A stretch of DNA of 20,279 nucleotides from positions 1 through 20,279 of the forward strand of contig CAMRCV010000001.1 in assembly GCA_947041065.1 (NCBI GenBank). Direction: 5' to 3'. Position numbers and translations under genes: made by a program. The stretch is from an uncultured Mycoplasma sp. (lineage in GTDB: Bacteria > Bacillota_I > Bacilli_A > Mycoplasmatales > Metamycoplasmataceae). Shown in pieces: positions 1 to 10,529 of this stretch (position 1 is the first letter of the stretch; each line of letters begins with the position of its first letter). The notes below the pieces were generated by a model. That model was not told the DNA's origin. It did no database searches and was given only the letters and a program-made list of their open reading frames with translations.

Positions 1-47
1 GAGATGCGCATTAGTGACTGGAGTTCAGACGTGTGCTCTTCCGATCT
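1..47. other. Illumina adapter/index read-through (not genomic)
   Basis: Bases 14-47 match the standard Illumina TruSeq read-2 adapter, ending in GCTCTTCCGATCT. Bases 1-5 (GAGAT) match the end of the P7 sequence and bases 6-13 (GCGCATTA) sit exactly where an 8-base i7 index would be. The base composition changes at base 48 to the AT-rich composition of the rest of the window. I read this as untrimmed library adapter joined to the contig end, so no biological meaning should be given to it, and the real sequence begins at base 48. Confidence 0.97.
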
Positions 48-49
48 AA

Positions 50-3000
50 AATCAAGAAGTGAAATTAAACAACGACATTCTTGTTGAACAAAATGTCGGA
101 AAACTTTATAATGAAACCAATGAAAAGTCATTGTTATTTGAACTTAGTTCTAAAGATGATATTAAGTCTCATAAAGTTCCTCAATCTTACATTTTTAAAA
201 TTTTAGACCTTGTTTTTAAAGGTATGTCAGTAGATAATAATTATATAAATCCAATCATAACTTTTGAAAATTATTCTTATATTCCACTTAGTGATTCAAA
301 CACCAATACAACAAAGTTATTAAAAATGCAAAATGCAAAAATTATTAGAATGCAAGATTCGTACGGAACAATTTACGGTGTTACAAAACAAGCTCCAGGA
401 ATGGGTGAAACAAACGGTAAATATTATATTTTACAAGAACAAATTGTTGGTGGCAAAAAAGGTTGAATTTCAAAAAACCCAGTTAACTTTAATGGTGGTG
501 ATGAAGAGTTTGCAAAATTCATTCAAATGAAAAATTTAAATTTTGCAACCACTACATCAGCTGGTAAGGAAAGAGTGGTAGTTGGACCAAGCGGTTGAGC
601 AAAACAAAATGCCAATTATGAGAATAAATATTCAATTCCTTTTAAAATTGTTATCCCGGGTGCAGACATTATTAATAATTGACAAGAGTCAAATAATTTC
701 AATGTTTTTAGAGATAATCTAATTAGTTCACTAACAAATATTTTAGAACCTTTAATTTCGCCTAAAAACTTAAAGATTTTTATTGAATCAATGACAACAT
801 CAATGACAAAAAATGGTTTTGCAGATGTACTAACATTCCCTTCTCAAATTGAATCAAGAAAATTACAAAAAATGTTATTCGGAATTTTTTATGAAGGGGC
901 TAAATATAGTGAAGATTTATATTGAAATAATTTTTTAGATGAAATATTAGGAACCATTATTGACAACCCAGACCCAACGTATATCGCCAAACAAATTGAG
1001 AGCGTTAGTGAAATTATTAAATTGATGTTTGGAAACAGTTTTGATTTATCATCAATCTTGAATTTTATTAACGATCCTAAAGAAATGTTGATTGGATTAC
1101 GTAAAATAATTGCCTCTATAGATATTGATGCAACCATCAATAGTATATGAACTAATTTTTATGATAAAGAATCAAATAAAGAAAATATTATAGAAACAAT
1201 CGGAACAGGTGATGTTTTACCAATTTTGTTAGATAATATTTTGTTAGATAACCCTATCAATCCCGATTTAGGATTTAAGGCAGGATTAAAACAAATTATT
1301 TCTCAAATAAACTTTTCAAAAGTGATTCAATATTTCAAAGAAAATTTAGATTCAGAAACACTTTCTTTGTTCGGACCTATTTTAGATCAGTTAAATGGTA
1401 ATTTAGGAACAGTAAACCCAGATCCTAATAATAATTATTTAAATATTAATTCTGGTCTTAATAAAATCATTGATTTAATGAACATTAATGCAATGTCAGC
1501 CAATATTAAAAATAACTCAGTTATTAGAACTTATTATGTAGATGAAGGAACTGTACCACAACAATACATAATAAATTCTATTTCTATTTCTGGAATTGCT
1601 GCTTCTCTATTAAGTTCTTTAGGTCAAAACAATGATAATGATGATGCTTTACACAATGCATTAATAGAATTATTGAATATTTCATCTAAAACAGAGTTAA
1701 TTGGTGGAATTGTTGGAGTTTATCAACCAGAATCTGATCCTAACAAATTAGATATTAGAGATTTACAATCACTTCTCAAATCACCAACACCTCAATTAAC
1801 AGATTTACAAACCTCATTGGAAGAATTATCAATTGCACTTAATAATCCAGAATTCTTTTTAGACCCAGAATCTGTTGTGGGGCAATACTTAACAAATTAT
1901 ATTTTTAATTATTCTGCTGATATTAGTATTCAAAATGAGGATATTAAAAAAAGAGTTGATATTTACTTAGAATTCATGAAGGAAACTGAATTTTTTAATT
2001 TTGATCCAAATAAGGCTGCTCCAAAACCTGGCGGAGCGCTTGGTGGCAATGTTACCAATCCTACTGGACCCGATTCTTTAGCTGACAAATTTATTAATAT
2101 GATTAATCCTAATGTCAAACCTTCAACTACCAATCCTATTTTAGATCTTTTATCTCAACAAGTTTACAATGAGTTTTATAATTCTACTAATCCTTTACAA
2201 TCTAAAGATATGACAGCTGAAATATTAGGTTTTTATTCATTTTGAATGAAGTTAGCAGAAGTTAACCTTAATTCAAGCGCTCTAGTTACTACTAATGATG
2301 TTGCTCAGCAAATTATTAAACTTGTTAATAGCACTTTGAACAAACAGTCTGATATTGGTAAAATATTAAATGCCACTTCTAAATCATTTAATCCGAATGT
2401 AGTGATGAATTTTGATGTTTTGGATGGTTTCACTAATGTAAAAGAAACTGCAAACAAATTAGCAACACTTAGCCCAGACCAACTTATGGCAAGCGGATTA
2501 TCAAAAGAAGCAATTAATTATTATTTTGGATATGACGAAATTACAGGTAAGTTAAAAATTAATAATAATACAATTTCATTAGTTTCTGGACTTTCTTCAA
2601 TAATTTCCTTAGAAAAAACCGTGAATGCAAATGCACCAACTAAGGCTGATTTAATTACTGAAGATTTCATTAGATTGTTTTTACCTAAAAACGATAAAAT
2701 AAAAGCAAAGATTATGCTAACTTTAGGTCAAACAACCTTACAAACCTTGTCAGGTGGCGCTAATAGTATATTAGATAGCTTAGGAATATCTAGTGTAATT
2801 ATGAGTTCTTTCACTGCTGTAACAAATGCTCCTGCTTTGTTGTGATTCACAGTTAATCAAACAGCAACAGACGCAAATAGTATTGGTAATTTAGCTTACG
2901 TGATTAAAGAAAAACTATATAACTTTAATTCTGAGAATGACGAAACATCAATGGGTATTAATTACGAAGGTTTCAAAGGTATTTTTGATTCATTAATAGG

Positions 3001-6000
3001 TAAAGATGTTTATATTGATGAACCTAATTATGAGAATCAACCAATCACGCTATCTCTTGATTTAGATTACTTGAATTATTTAGCTGAAATGTTTGCCACT
3101 AATCCTGATATTTTTGGTGTTAATTTTTCTGAAGCAATTTTGGCGGCTGTCGATTCATTTACAGAAGTTACTACTGATGATTATAAAATTGTAATTTCTG
3201 ATGTTGGTTCTTATTTGGCTAAAGTAAGTGAGGCATACTTAGAAAGTAATAATAAAGCAATTTATAATTTGACTGCTGAAAATGCTCCTAAAGACTCTTT
3301 AGAAATGCAAACATTAATTGAACAAACAGAAGACAAATACAAAATTAATGTTAATGGACTTGAATTTTTAATTATTGGCGCTGATTCAACAGTTGATTAC
3401 TTGTACCCAGTTACAGATTTAAACAACATTCAAGTAAATACAGAAACACAAGCGTTAGTTTATGTCAACCAATCAGGATTTGATAGAGTTAAAGAATCAA
3501 ACGCAAACGCTGTTATTAACAAATATTTCTTAGTTATGGCTCCAGACGACACCACACCAATTATTTTACAAAACAAAATTAATGAATATATTTATATTAG
3601 TACTACAGGGCTAAATAATTATAATGATTTAAGTGATGTTGAAAAAAACAACTCTTTATTTAAAAAAGCTTATTTATACAATGAAACAAACCCACTAAAA
3701 CCAGAAATATCTTTAAGGGTGCAAACCATTGAGGTTTTAATATCAACAATTAACAATGTCAACTTATTGATATCTAGTGTTTTATTATTTTTAATTGGTA
3801 TTATCACAATATTTGTTATTAAAAGATATGTCTCATCTAGATCTAAAGTTTTAGGTATTTTGAAGGCTCAAGGATATAAATCTATTCAAATAGCTGCTTC
3901 TATTTGTCTTTTCGCCTTGATTGTTTCTTTCTTTGGAGCTACTCTAGGTTATATTGCAGGACACTTCTTGCAGTTGCCAATTATGCACATTTTCTCGATA
4001 TATTGAACCCTCCCCATTGGACCAAGTGCCTTTAATGTATTATCGCTTGTCATCACGGTTTTAGTGCCTTTATTTGGATTAATATTATTAACAATTGTAA
4101 CAACCTTATTTTTATTAAAGGTAAAACCAGTTAAATTAATGGATGGATCATTCCAATTAAATAATTCAAAAATTGCAGAAGTAATTAAAGACAAGCATCA
4201 TTCAAAAAACATTAAATCGAAATTTACACTATCGCTTTCATTAAACTCTGTTTGAAAGTTAATAGCTTTATTGATTTCCTTGTTGCTAACTGTAACTATT
4301 ATGAGTTTTTCTTTAGCATCACAAAACGCTTTTGGTAATGCCGTTAATAAAACATATAAAAATAGAAAATATGATTTCAAAATTGATTTAATTACCCCAA
4401 CCTTAGAAGGTGGAGCTATCACAACGCTAGATAAACAAGATATCGCCAACCTACTTTATGTTCCAATAGGAAATCCTAACGAGGGTTCAACTTACTTATC
4501 AACATATTTTGCTCCAGGACCTAATGATGTTATTAATCCAATGTATTCAAATGGATACCAACCAAATGGAAACCCATCTATTCATGATAAGCACATCATT
4601 ACTAAATCTTCATTTGATTTAATTGTTAATAGTGGTGGTGTTGAAACTAACGTTTGAGATTCTTTATTTAACTCAATGCCTGATTCACAAAGAATTAGCG
4701 TTATTGAAGCTTCACAATATGCTGCAAAATGACTAGAATGAACACAAGGACTAACAAACTACGGACAAAGTAATGAATATAAATTAGCTGATGATTTAAT
4801 TAATAAAGCTCCATATTTTAAATATTTAATTAATTTAGAAAGTCCAGAAAAATCAAAGTTTGTTTATCGAAATATTAACAATGCAACAGGACAATATTTC
4901 TATGAAGATATTATCATTACTGGAAATCAAACTTATGTTCAATCAGGAATTAGAGAAAAGTATCGAGCATTTTTAGTTGATGCATACAATAAAGCATTAA
5001 ATTATGATGAGGAAGCTAACAATCCAGAAGATAGTAATGCTCCAGAGTTTGTAGAAGATTTCTTCTTGATGTTTGGTAGCGTTGTCTTTGATGAAACAAC
5101 AAATGAAAAATTCTCTTATGCTACAACCTTTAATGCAAATGATCAAAGCCATATGCCAACCATCAACGGATATAACCCTAACTCACAACAAGTACAAATA
5201 CTTGATAGCGGCGGTCAAAACCTTTTAAGTTTAATTGATCAAAAATGAGAATCAAGTTCTAAAGAAGTTATTCCTGTGGTTATTAATCATGTGGTAAAAG
5301 ATAATCAAGGATTAGATGTTGGCTCACAATTAGAGTTAACAGTTATTAATACAACTAATAGATTTACTGAAAGTATTAAAAAAACTTTAAACTTGGGTCC
5401 TCCTGTAAAAACAACTTGAACTATTGAGGTTGTCGGAATTAATGAAACATTCATTAATGAAGAGTGAAGCACTACACAAAAAATTGTTAATACTATGACT
5501 TATTTAGATGACCCGAAATTAGCTGTTGAAAATGAAATTCCTTTTAATGGAATATTATCAATTGATTCAGCACCTAAACAAGCTACAGAATCATTAGGTT
5601 TATATTCAGAAAATGGATATTGATCTGCGAATAATAAAATTGACTTAATTTCAACTAATATTTCAAGTGAACAACAAGAAAAAAATACCAATATTTTTAA
5701 AGAACTATTTTATAAGATACAAGGTACAGGATCAAGTATTGTTAATAATTCAGTCTTCGCTAAAACATTGAGAATCATTGACCCTAATCTTTCACATGCA
5801 AAAGAATCTTCATTAATTGAAATCTTTTTATTGGGTGATAACAATATTGCGTTGCCTGATATGATTAATCCTGGAATGGAAACAGTTGTTAACAACGCTC
5901 TAGAAAAATTTTCAGAAATTTATAGTAGTAATAATATAATTGGTCCTTCTTTTAAAGATATTAAATCTAAAAATATTGAGTCAGGATTTATTTCAAATAC

Positions 6001-6412
6001 TACTAATGCTATTAATTCAGTTAACACTATCGTGATTGTCTTATCGTTATTAATATCAATTACTATCTTAATTATGATTTCCACATTAATCATTAGTGAG
6101 AATGAAAGAAACGTTGCCATATTCTCAATTTTAGGTTATAGCAATGTAGAAAAAATGAAGCTCTTCTTTTCACTTTACATTCCAATCATCATCCTTTCTA
6201 TTCTTTTGTCAATACCATTAACTATAGGATTGATATCAATGTTTGCGAGTGTTGTAAATTCAGCGGCTTTAATATCACTATCAATTTCATTAGGAGTAAC
6301 AGATGTGTTGTTATCATCATTAATAGTTCTTTTGATTTTCTCAGCAACATCATTACTATCGTGATTAAACTTAAACAGAATAAAACCAATTATGTTATTG
6401 AAGGGGGAATAA
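50..6412 (+). CDS. Giant FtsX-like ABC transporter permease, 5' partial
   Basis: One frame stays open for about 2,120 codons, with many UGA-encoded tryptophans, up to TAA at 6410-6412. The start is missing because the adapter junction cuts the gene. Most of the protein (about 60-3700) is a non-membrane region rich in Asn, Leu and Ile, probably extracellular. A first membrane block follows at about 3715-4150, with three strongly hydrophobic segments and the FtsX-like stretch 'SKVLGILKAQGY'. A further membrane segment at about 4255-4330 opens a second large soluble region (about 4330-5990). The last block (about 6000-6412) has the FtsX pattern 'ERNVAIFSILGY' and ends 'IKPIMLLKGE'. This two-unit layout is that of MacB/LolCE-type permeases, here greatly enlarged as in known mycoplasma permeases. 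The ATPase gene starts one base after the stop. The exported substrate is not known; lipoprotein or surface-molecule handling is only an inference from the family. Confidence 0.88.
6401..6409 (+). promoter_or_regulatory. Ribosome binding site for the ABC ATPase gene
   Basis: AAGGGGGAA lies inside the last codons of the permease gene, with the G-run ending six bases before the ATG at 6414. It supports that ATG and translation of the ATPase straight after the permease from the same transcript. Confidence 0.7.
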
Positions 6413-6413
6413 A

Positions 6414-7289
6414 ATGAAAAACAAATTTTTAGAAAAATTTTTAAATAAAACAGCTGAACTAGATTTGAGTCTATTTGACTCTAATATTATTAAAGTCGAC
6501 TTTAATACTAAAAAAGAAATCACAAGAGCTAATAATAGAAAAAGAAGAGGTAAAAAAGATCCTAACAAAAACTTGGTGAATAAAGAAGGTAACATTATTG
6601 ATATTTATGATTTAAATAAATATTATGTTTCCGGAGGTAATTCAACCCAAGTGCTAACAAACCTTAATTTATCAATTAAAAGAGGAGAGTTTGTTGTTTT
6701 GTTTGGTAAATCAGGTTCTGGAAAAACAACCTTATTAAATTTAATATCGGGACTAGATCGTCCAACCACAGGAAATCTTGTGGTTTGTGACAAAAACCTA
6801 CCATATTTATCAAACAATGAACTAACAACATTTAGACGTGAAAATTTATCGTTTATTTTCCAAAGTTATAATTTACTAACTAACTTGAGTGGTTATGATA
6901 ATGTTGAAACCGGAGCTTACTTACAAAAAGATAAAAACAAAAAACCAGATATTCAGCAAATGTTTCAAGATTTTGATTTATTAGATGTTATTCATAAGTA
7001 TCCTTCACAAATGTCTGGTGGACAACAACAAAGAATTTCAATCTTAAGAGCTTTGGCTAAAAGTAGTGAAATCATTTTTGCTGATGAACCAACCGGAGCT
7101 TTGGATAAAAAAACAGGAACCATCGTGATGGAATTATTGAGAAAAATTAATCAAGAGTTAGGGAAAACGATTATTATGGTTTCTCATGATCCTGATGTTG
7201 TCATTTATGCAACAAGAGTTATTAAGTTATCAAAATCAAAAATAATTGCAGATAACATTATTCAATATGCTGACAATATTATTGTTTAA
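6414..7289 (+). CDS. ABC transporter ATP-binding protein (MacB/LolD type)
   Basis: This is a 291-residue ATPase that should power the FtsX-like permease encoded immediately upstream, on the inner face of the membrane. All nucleotide-binding motifs are visible: Walker A 'GKSGSGKT' (98-105), Q-loop Gln150 in 'FQSYNLL', signature 'MSGGQQQR' (200-207, a small change from LSGGQ), Walker B 'IIFADEP' with Asp224 and Glu225, D-loop 'GALD', and the switch His258 in 'VSHD'. The Walker B and signature pattern is typical of the MacB/LolD/FtsE group. Residues 1-65 form an extra N-terminal segment, highly charged and with a basic 'NNRKRRGKK' patch, before the usual domain start; this is longer than in most LolD proteins. 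The start is set by a good Shine-Dalgarno and a one-base gap from the permease stop. The 3' end overlaps the convergent LicD-like gene by 11 bases. Confidence 0.95.
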   Translation: MKNKFLEKFLNKTAELDLSLFDSNIIKVDFNTKKEITRANNRKRRGKKDPNKNLVNKEGNIIDIYDLNKYYVSGGNSTQVLTNLNLSIKRGEFVVLFGKSGSGKTTLLNLISGLDRPTTGNLVVCDKNLPYLSNNELTTFRRENLSFIFQSYNLLTNLSGYDNVETGAYLQKDKNKKPDIQQMFQDFDLLDVIHKYPSQMSGGQQQRISILRALAKSSEIIFADEPTGALDKKTGTIVMELLRKINQELGKTIIMVSHDPDVVIYATRVIKLSKSKIIADNIIQYADNIIV

Positions 7290-8001
7290 TTAGTAATTTT
7301 TCATAATCAAAATGAGCGTGCTTAATTTCTACGCCATTTTGTCACGATTTATCATATCTAGCAATTAAAAATTTATCATATTCTTTAATTACTTTTGTTT
7401 TAATATCTAAAAAAACCACATCTTCCATTTCAAATGTTAAATTAGGAAATCAATTTTGATAAGAAGACTCATTTAAAGAGTTGATAGCGACAAAACCCCT
7501 GTAGTCTTCGTGATATAAAGAGTCATACAATTTATTTTGTTCTATAGGACATCAAAAAATAGAGAATACTTTAAAAGTACTAAATATCAATTTTGTAGAT
7601 ATGTTATAACCTTTTTTAAATGTTAAAAAATTTGAATAATTATATTTAACTTTATTTTTTCAGTTATAAACTTTATTTACTTTATCCACACTAGTTGGTA
7701 CCAATAAAATGATTTTTATAAATTTGTGAACGTTTGGGATGAAAAAAAATGGTGTTGAAAGAAAAAAATTATCAGAAGAAGTAAAGTCAATAATGTTATC
7801 AGGATATTTATCTTTTAAAGACATAAATGTTTCATTAGTAACAAAGACTTCTAGAATACCAATATTCGCAAAATAATCAGTATTTGTCATTGCCCCCAGA
7901 AGGGTGTTGTTCGCCAAAGAATACCACAAATTATTTTGCTCACAGGCGGACACAAAATGAGTCAAAACCTTTTTATAATCATTGTAATTTTCTTGTATCA
8001 T
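7279..8001 (-). CDS. LicD-like protein lacking the acidic metal motif
   Basis: Reading UGA as Trp gives 240 residues, ending at TAA 7281-7279. LicD-family proteins transfer phosphocholine or related phospho-groups to surface glycans or lipids. Features that fit the family are the N-terminal helix and 'NTLLGA' (32-37, for the usual GTLLGA) and the C-terminal 'IKEYDKFLIARYDKSWQ', which resembles the P..YD.YL...YG.W region. The segment that normally reads close to WDDDIDIG is here 'NIGILEVF' (46-53), so the three consecutive aspartates of the nucleotidyltransferase metal site are absent and only a Glu stands near the last Asp position. The protein may be a non-catalytic relative, or may use a changed chemistry. 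No signal peptide is apparent. The gene stands alone on the minus strand, divergent from the P80 operon, with a TATAAT only 11 bases before its ATG and no Shine-Dalgarno. Confidence 0.68.
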
Positions 8002-8012
8002 AGTTAAATTAC

Positions 8013-8018
8013 ATTATA
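8013..8018 (-). promoter_or_regulatory. -10 box of the LicD-like gene
   Basis: A perfect TATAAT on the minus strand lies 11 bases before the ATG at 8001. A start site about six or seven bases downstream would give an mRNA leader of only a few bases. There is no purine-rich ribosome site between box and ATG, so near-leaderless translation is likely. No -35 box at normal spacing is seen. Confidence 0.6.
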
Positions 8019-8068
8019 CTTAACAAATAAGTCAAATTAATATATTTTTTATCAGGAAATTTAAAAAA

Positions 8069-8077
8069 TGATATAAT
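8069..8077 (+). promoter_or_regulatory. Extended -10 promoter of the P80-P60-HinT operon
   Basis: TGATATAAT is a perfect extended -10 element (TGn before TATAAT, box at 8072-8077). Transcription would begin near 8084, leaving a leader of about 40 bases that holds the ribosome site AAAGGGGA at 8113-8120. A -35 box is not evident, which is common in mycoplasma promoters. It is the only good plus-strand promoter between the LicD-like gene and P80. Confidence 0.65.
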
Positions 8078-8123
8078 TTTTATAAATTTAAAATAAGGCT
8101 TTTTAATATTCAAAGGGGAATTT

Positions 8124-10529
8124 ATGGAAAAAGAAAAAAAACCAAAAAAACCAAAAAAACCAAGTTCTCCTAAAAAATCATTGTCTAAAAAAATATCTAG
8201 CATCAATACCACATCTACTATTTCATATGGAAATGTGGACGTTAACCCTAAAGATAAAAGAGTAAAATGATTATTCGGTGCAGCTATTGCTTCATTGCTT
8301 TGTATTGGTATTGGGGTTCCAATAGGAGTTGCTGGTGTTCAATATGTAAGTGAAAAACCATACGATGGTAATTTACCTGTTTTTGAAGGTGGTCCATCGA
8401 TTGATGACATGATCACTATTAATAAAGATAAAGACAAAATAAATAAAAATGCTGAAAAGATTGAAAACATAGTTGTAGAAAAACTTTATAGAGAAGAAAG
8501 AGAAGCCTTTTTAAAATTCGAAGCTTTTGTAAATAATACTAAATATAAAGGAACAAACGATTCAGTTGGTTCAACAAGTTTTGGTGTTGATGTTTCTAAG
8601 TCTTTTGATGATATTAGAAAATCACAAGAAAAAGAATTGAATAATGCTAAAAAAGCAATGAGAGAATCTTATCCTACTGAATGACCGCTAAAATGAAGTG
8701 AAGAATTAAAGTCAGAAAAATATGGTGGTTCACATACAGATGAAGAAGCAATTGATTTTTTAACAAAAAACAAAGCCAAAGATGCTGCCTTTGCAAGATT
8801 CAATACAGCTGAAATTAATATCACATCTTGAACAAAAGCAGATTTAAGTTTACAAGCACAACAAAACATTATTTATAAAGATGATGCCGGAGATGAACAA
8901 AGCATTCCTGCAGGAACACGTTTATTTTCTCCAGATATATTAGGAAATAAAAATTTCTTAAATGACAATGGTGATAATGTGGCCGTTCCAACAAAAGTAA
9001 ATCCTAGTACTCCAGCTTCAGAAGTAAAAATAGCAGTTTACCAAACTAAATCATATGTTTTAGAAGAAAGAAATCCTTTGAATCGTTTACCTGATTTGTA
9101 TAATCAATATTTTAAATCAGCAAACATTAGTAGTGTTTCAATTCCTTTGGTTCAAAATGTAGAGAATACAGAATTAGAGCTAACTATTACACCTGCTATG
9201 TTAACAAACTTATTTACAATGTCTAGAACAACTTCAGGTCAACAAGTAGTGCCATTCAATACTATTTCAAATTTTATGGGTGCTAATACATCATCTACAA
9301 GACAAGACATAGATAAAACAATTTTAAATACAGTTTTAGCTGCTGCTCCAGAAACTGAAACACCACCTACTAGAATTGATGCAACAACAGGTTCACAATT
9401 AGGTTCTTCTAAAGTTACTTCATTAGCAACATTAATTAAAAGTGAAGAAAATGAATTAAGATCATTTCATGTTGCAGCCATTTCTGCCACTGAAACACCA
9501 ACAAAAGACAATGGATTATTTAAAATTAAAAACGCAAATCCTATAGACATTTTTTTAGATAAAATTTTATTTATGGACCCAACTATTGCGGCGGGTGTTT
9601 CTAAAAACATTACTAATTTAATAACATTTTTACATGAAGAATTATTACCAGAAAAACCAGCAGCTCCTACAGCAACTGGAGAAACTATTGTTTTTAAATT
9701 AAAACCTAATTTTGATTTATTTAAGTTTAACAAAAATTTAAAAGACAAGATTAATGCTATTAACTCTCTTGATTTTAGCAATACTTTTAATGACCTTTTA
9801 AATTCATCATTTGAAGATTTAAATCCTTATGCCGGGTTTGACCCAGCAGCAACAGGTGATGCAAATGAAGTTCCTAAAAAATGAACAGTTTATAAAATTG
9901 GTAAAAATACTTTCTTATATGTTGATGCAAAAGGTCTAACTGTTTATAATCTTGAAGATTTATCAAATCCCACAGCTTTACCAGGTCAAGAGCCATCTTT
10001 AAAAATGTTAAAAAGCGATATTCAAAATACAATTGATGTGGCTGATAATCCTGATCAAGTAATTTTATATGATGTTGCTGCACAATACAACAAGATAGCT
10101 ACTCCTGAAATAATTAACAAAATCCTTATAGAAGAAAACAAACCATATATTACAAATACTTTGATTACAGAAGATAAAATAACTGAAATAGATGCTAACA
10201 AAATGATAGATGATGTATATAAAAATTTTATTAGTGTTATTAACAATACTATTAATCCAGATGTTAAAAGTGCCATGACTGATTTATCTCTTTTTGTTGA
10301 AGAATTAATTAAACCAATGAACAGTTATGATTTCTTTGAGGTAACTCCAGTGTTGGGCGGACCCATTTCTTTGAAATTCATGAATAATTCAAAATATATT
10401 AATGGTAATCTGAATGGATACTTATTAATTGAGTCAGAGTTTGATGATAAGTTAAGAGCTATTATTTCTATCCAAACACAAGCAAAACCCGGAATGCTTT
10501 CTAACGAGATTAAAGCAGGTGGTAAATAA
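8124..10529 (+). CDS. HinT-interacting membrane complex protein P80 homologue
   Basis: This 801-residue protein is identified mainly by its place and architecture: it is the first gene of a P80-P60-HinT triplet, the order known from the hit locus of Mycoplasma hominis and M. pulmonis, where P80 and P60 form a surface-exposed membrane complex and P80 also binds HinT. The start ATG has a strong AAAGGGGA site. Residues 1-48 are basic and polar and begin with a Lys/Pro run 'KKPKKPKKP'; residues 49-73 form a single hydrophobic segment without a lipoprotein cysteine, so the protein is probably anchored by an uncleaved signal. The remaining 730 residues should be extracellular. They start with a charged, helix-prone stretch (about 85-190, with 'KDKDKINKNAEKIEN'), followed by a Thr/Ser/Ala-rich part. 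The stop codon overlaps the P60 start in TAATG. Its molecular activity is not known. Confidence 0.75.
8134..8161 (+). repeat. Poly-A/CC tandem tract in the P80 start region
   Basis: Runs of 8, 7 and 7 adenines are each followed by CC, giving three copies of a 9-base unit that encodes Lys-Lys-Pro. The tract begins four codons into the P80 gene. Loss or gain of one A would shift the frame, while loss or gain of a whole unit would only change the number of KKP repeats. Whether length varies in nature cannot be seen from a single sequence. Confidence 0.75.
10517..10522 (+). promoter_or_regulatory. Ribosome binding site for P60
   Basis: AGGTGG in the last codons of P80 lies six bases before the ATG at 10529. 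It supports that start and reinitiation across the TAATG overlap rather than the second in-frame Met codon at position 3. Confidence 0.55.

Noticed and set aside
464..6364. Apparent string of short separate genes in the permease region
   Set aside because: They share one frame and are split only at TGA codons, which encode Trp in this organism; the protein is continuous to TAA at 6410-6412. The same applies to P80, P60, both HAD genes, lysS, the LicD-like gene and the helicase.
8030..8035. TTGACT on the minus strand as -35 box of the LicD-like gene
   Set aside because: It is only 11 bases from the TATAAT, against the usual 16-18, so it is unlikely to act as the -35 element.
8002..8123. Small RNA or riboswitch in the divergent gap
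   Set aside because: The gap holds the two promoters and a ribosome site; I see no stable stem or conserved leader in the remaining bases.
9467..10276. Several minus-strand open frames within P80
   Set aside because: They overlap the long P80 frame, use antisense codons of AT-rich DNA, and lack start signals.
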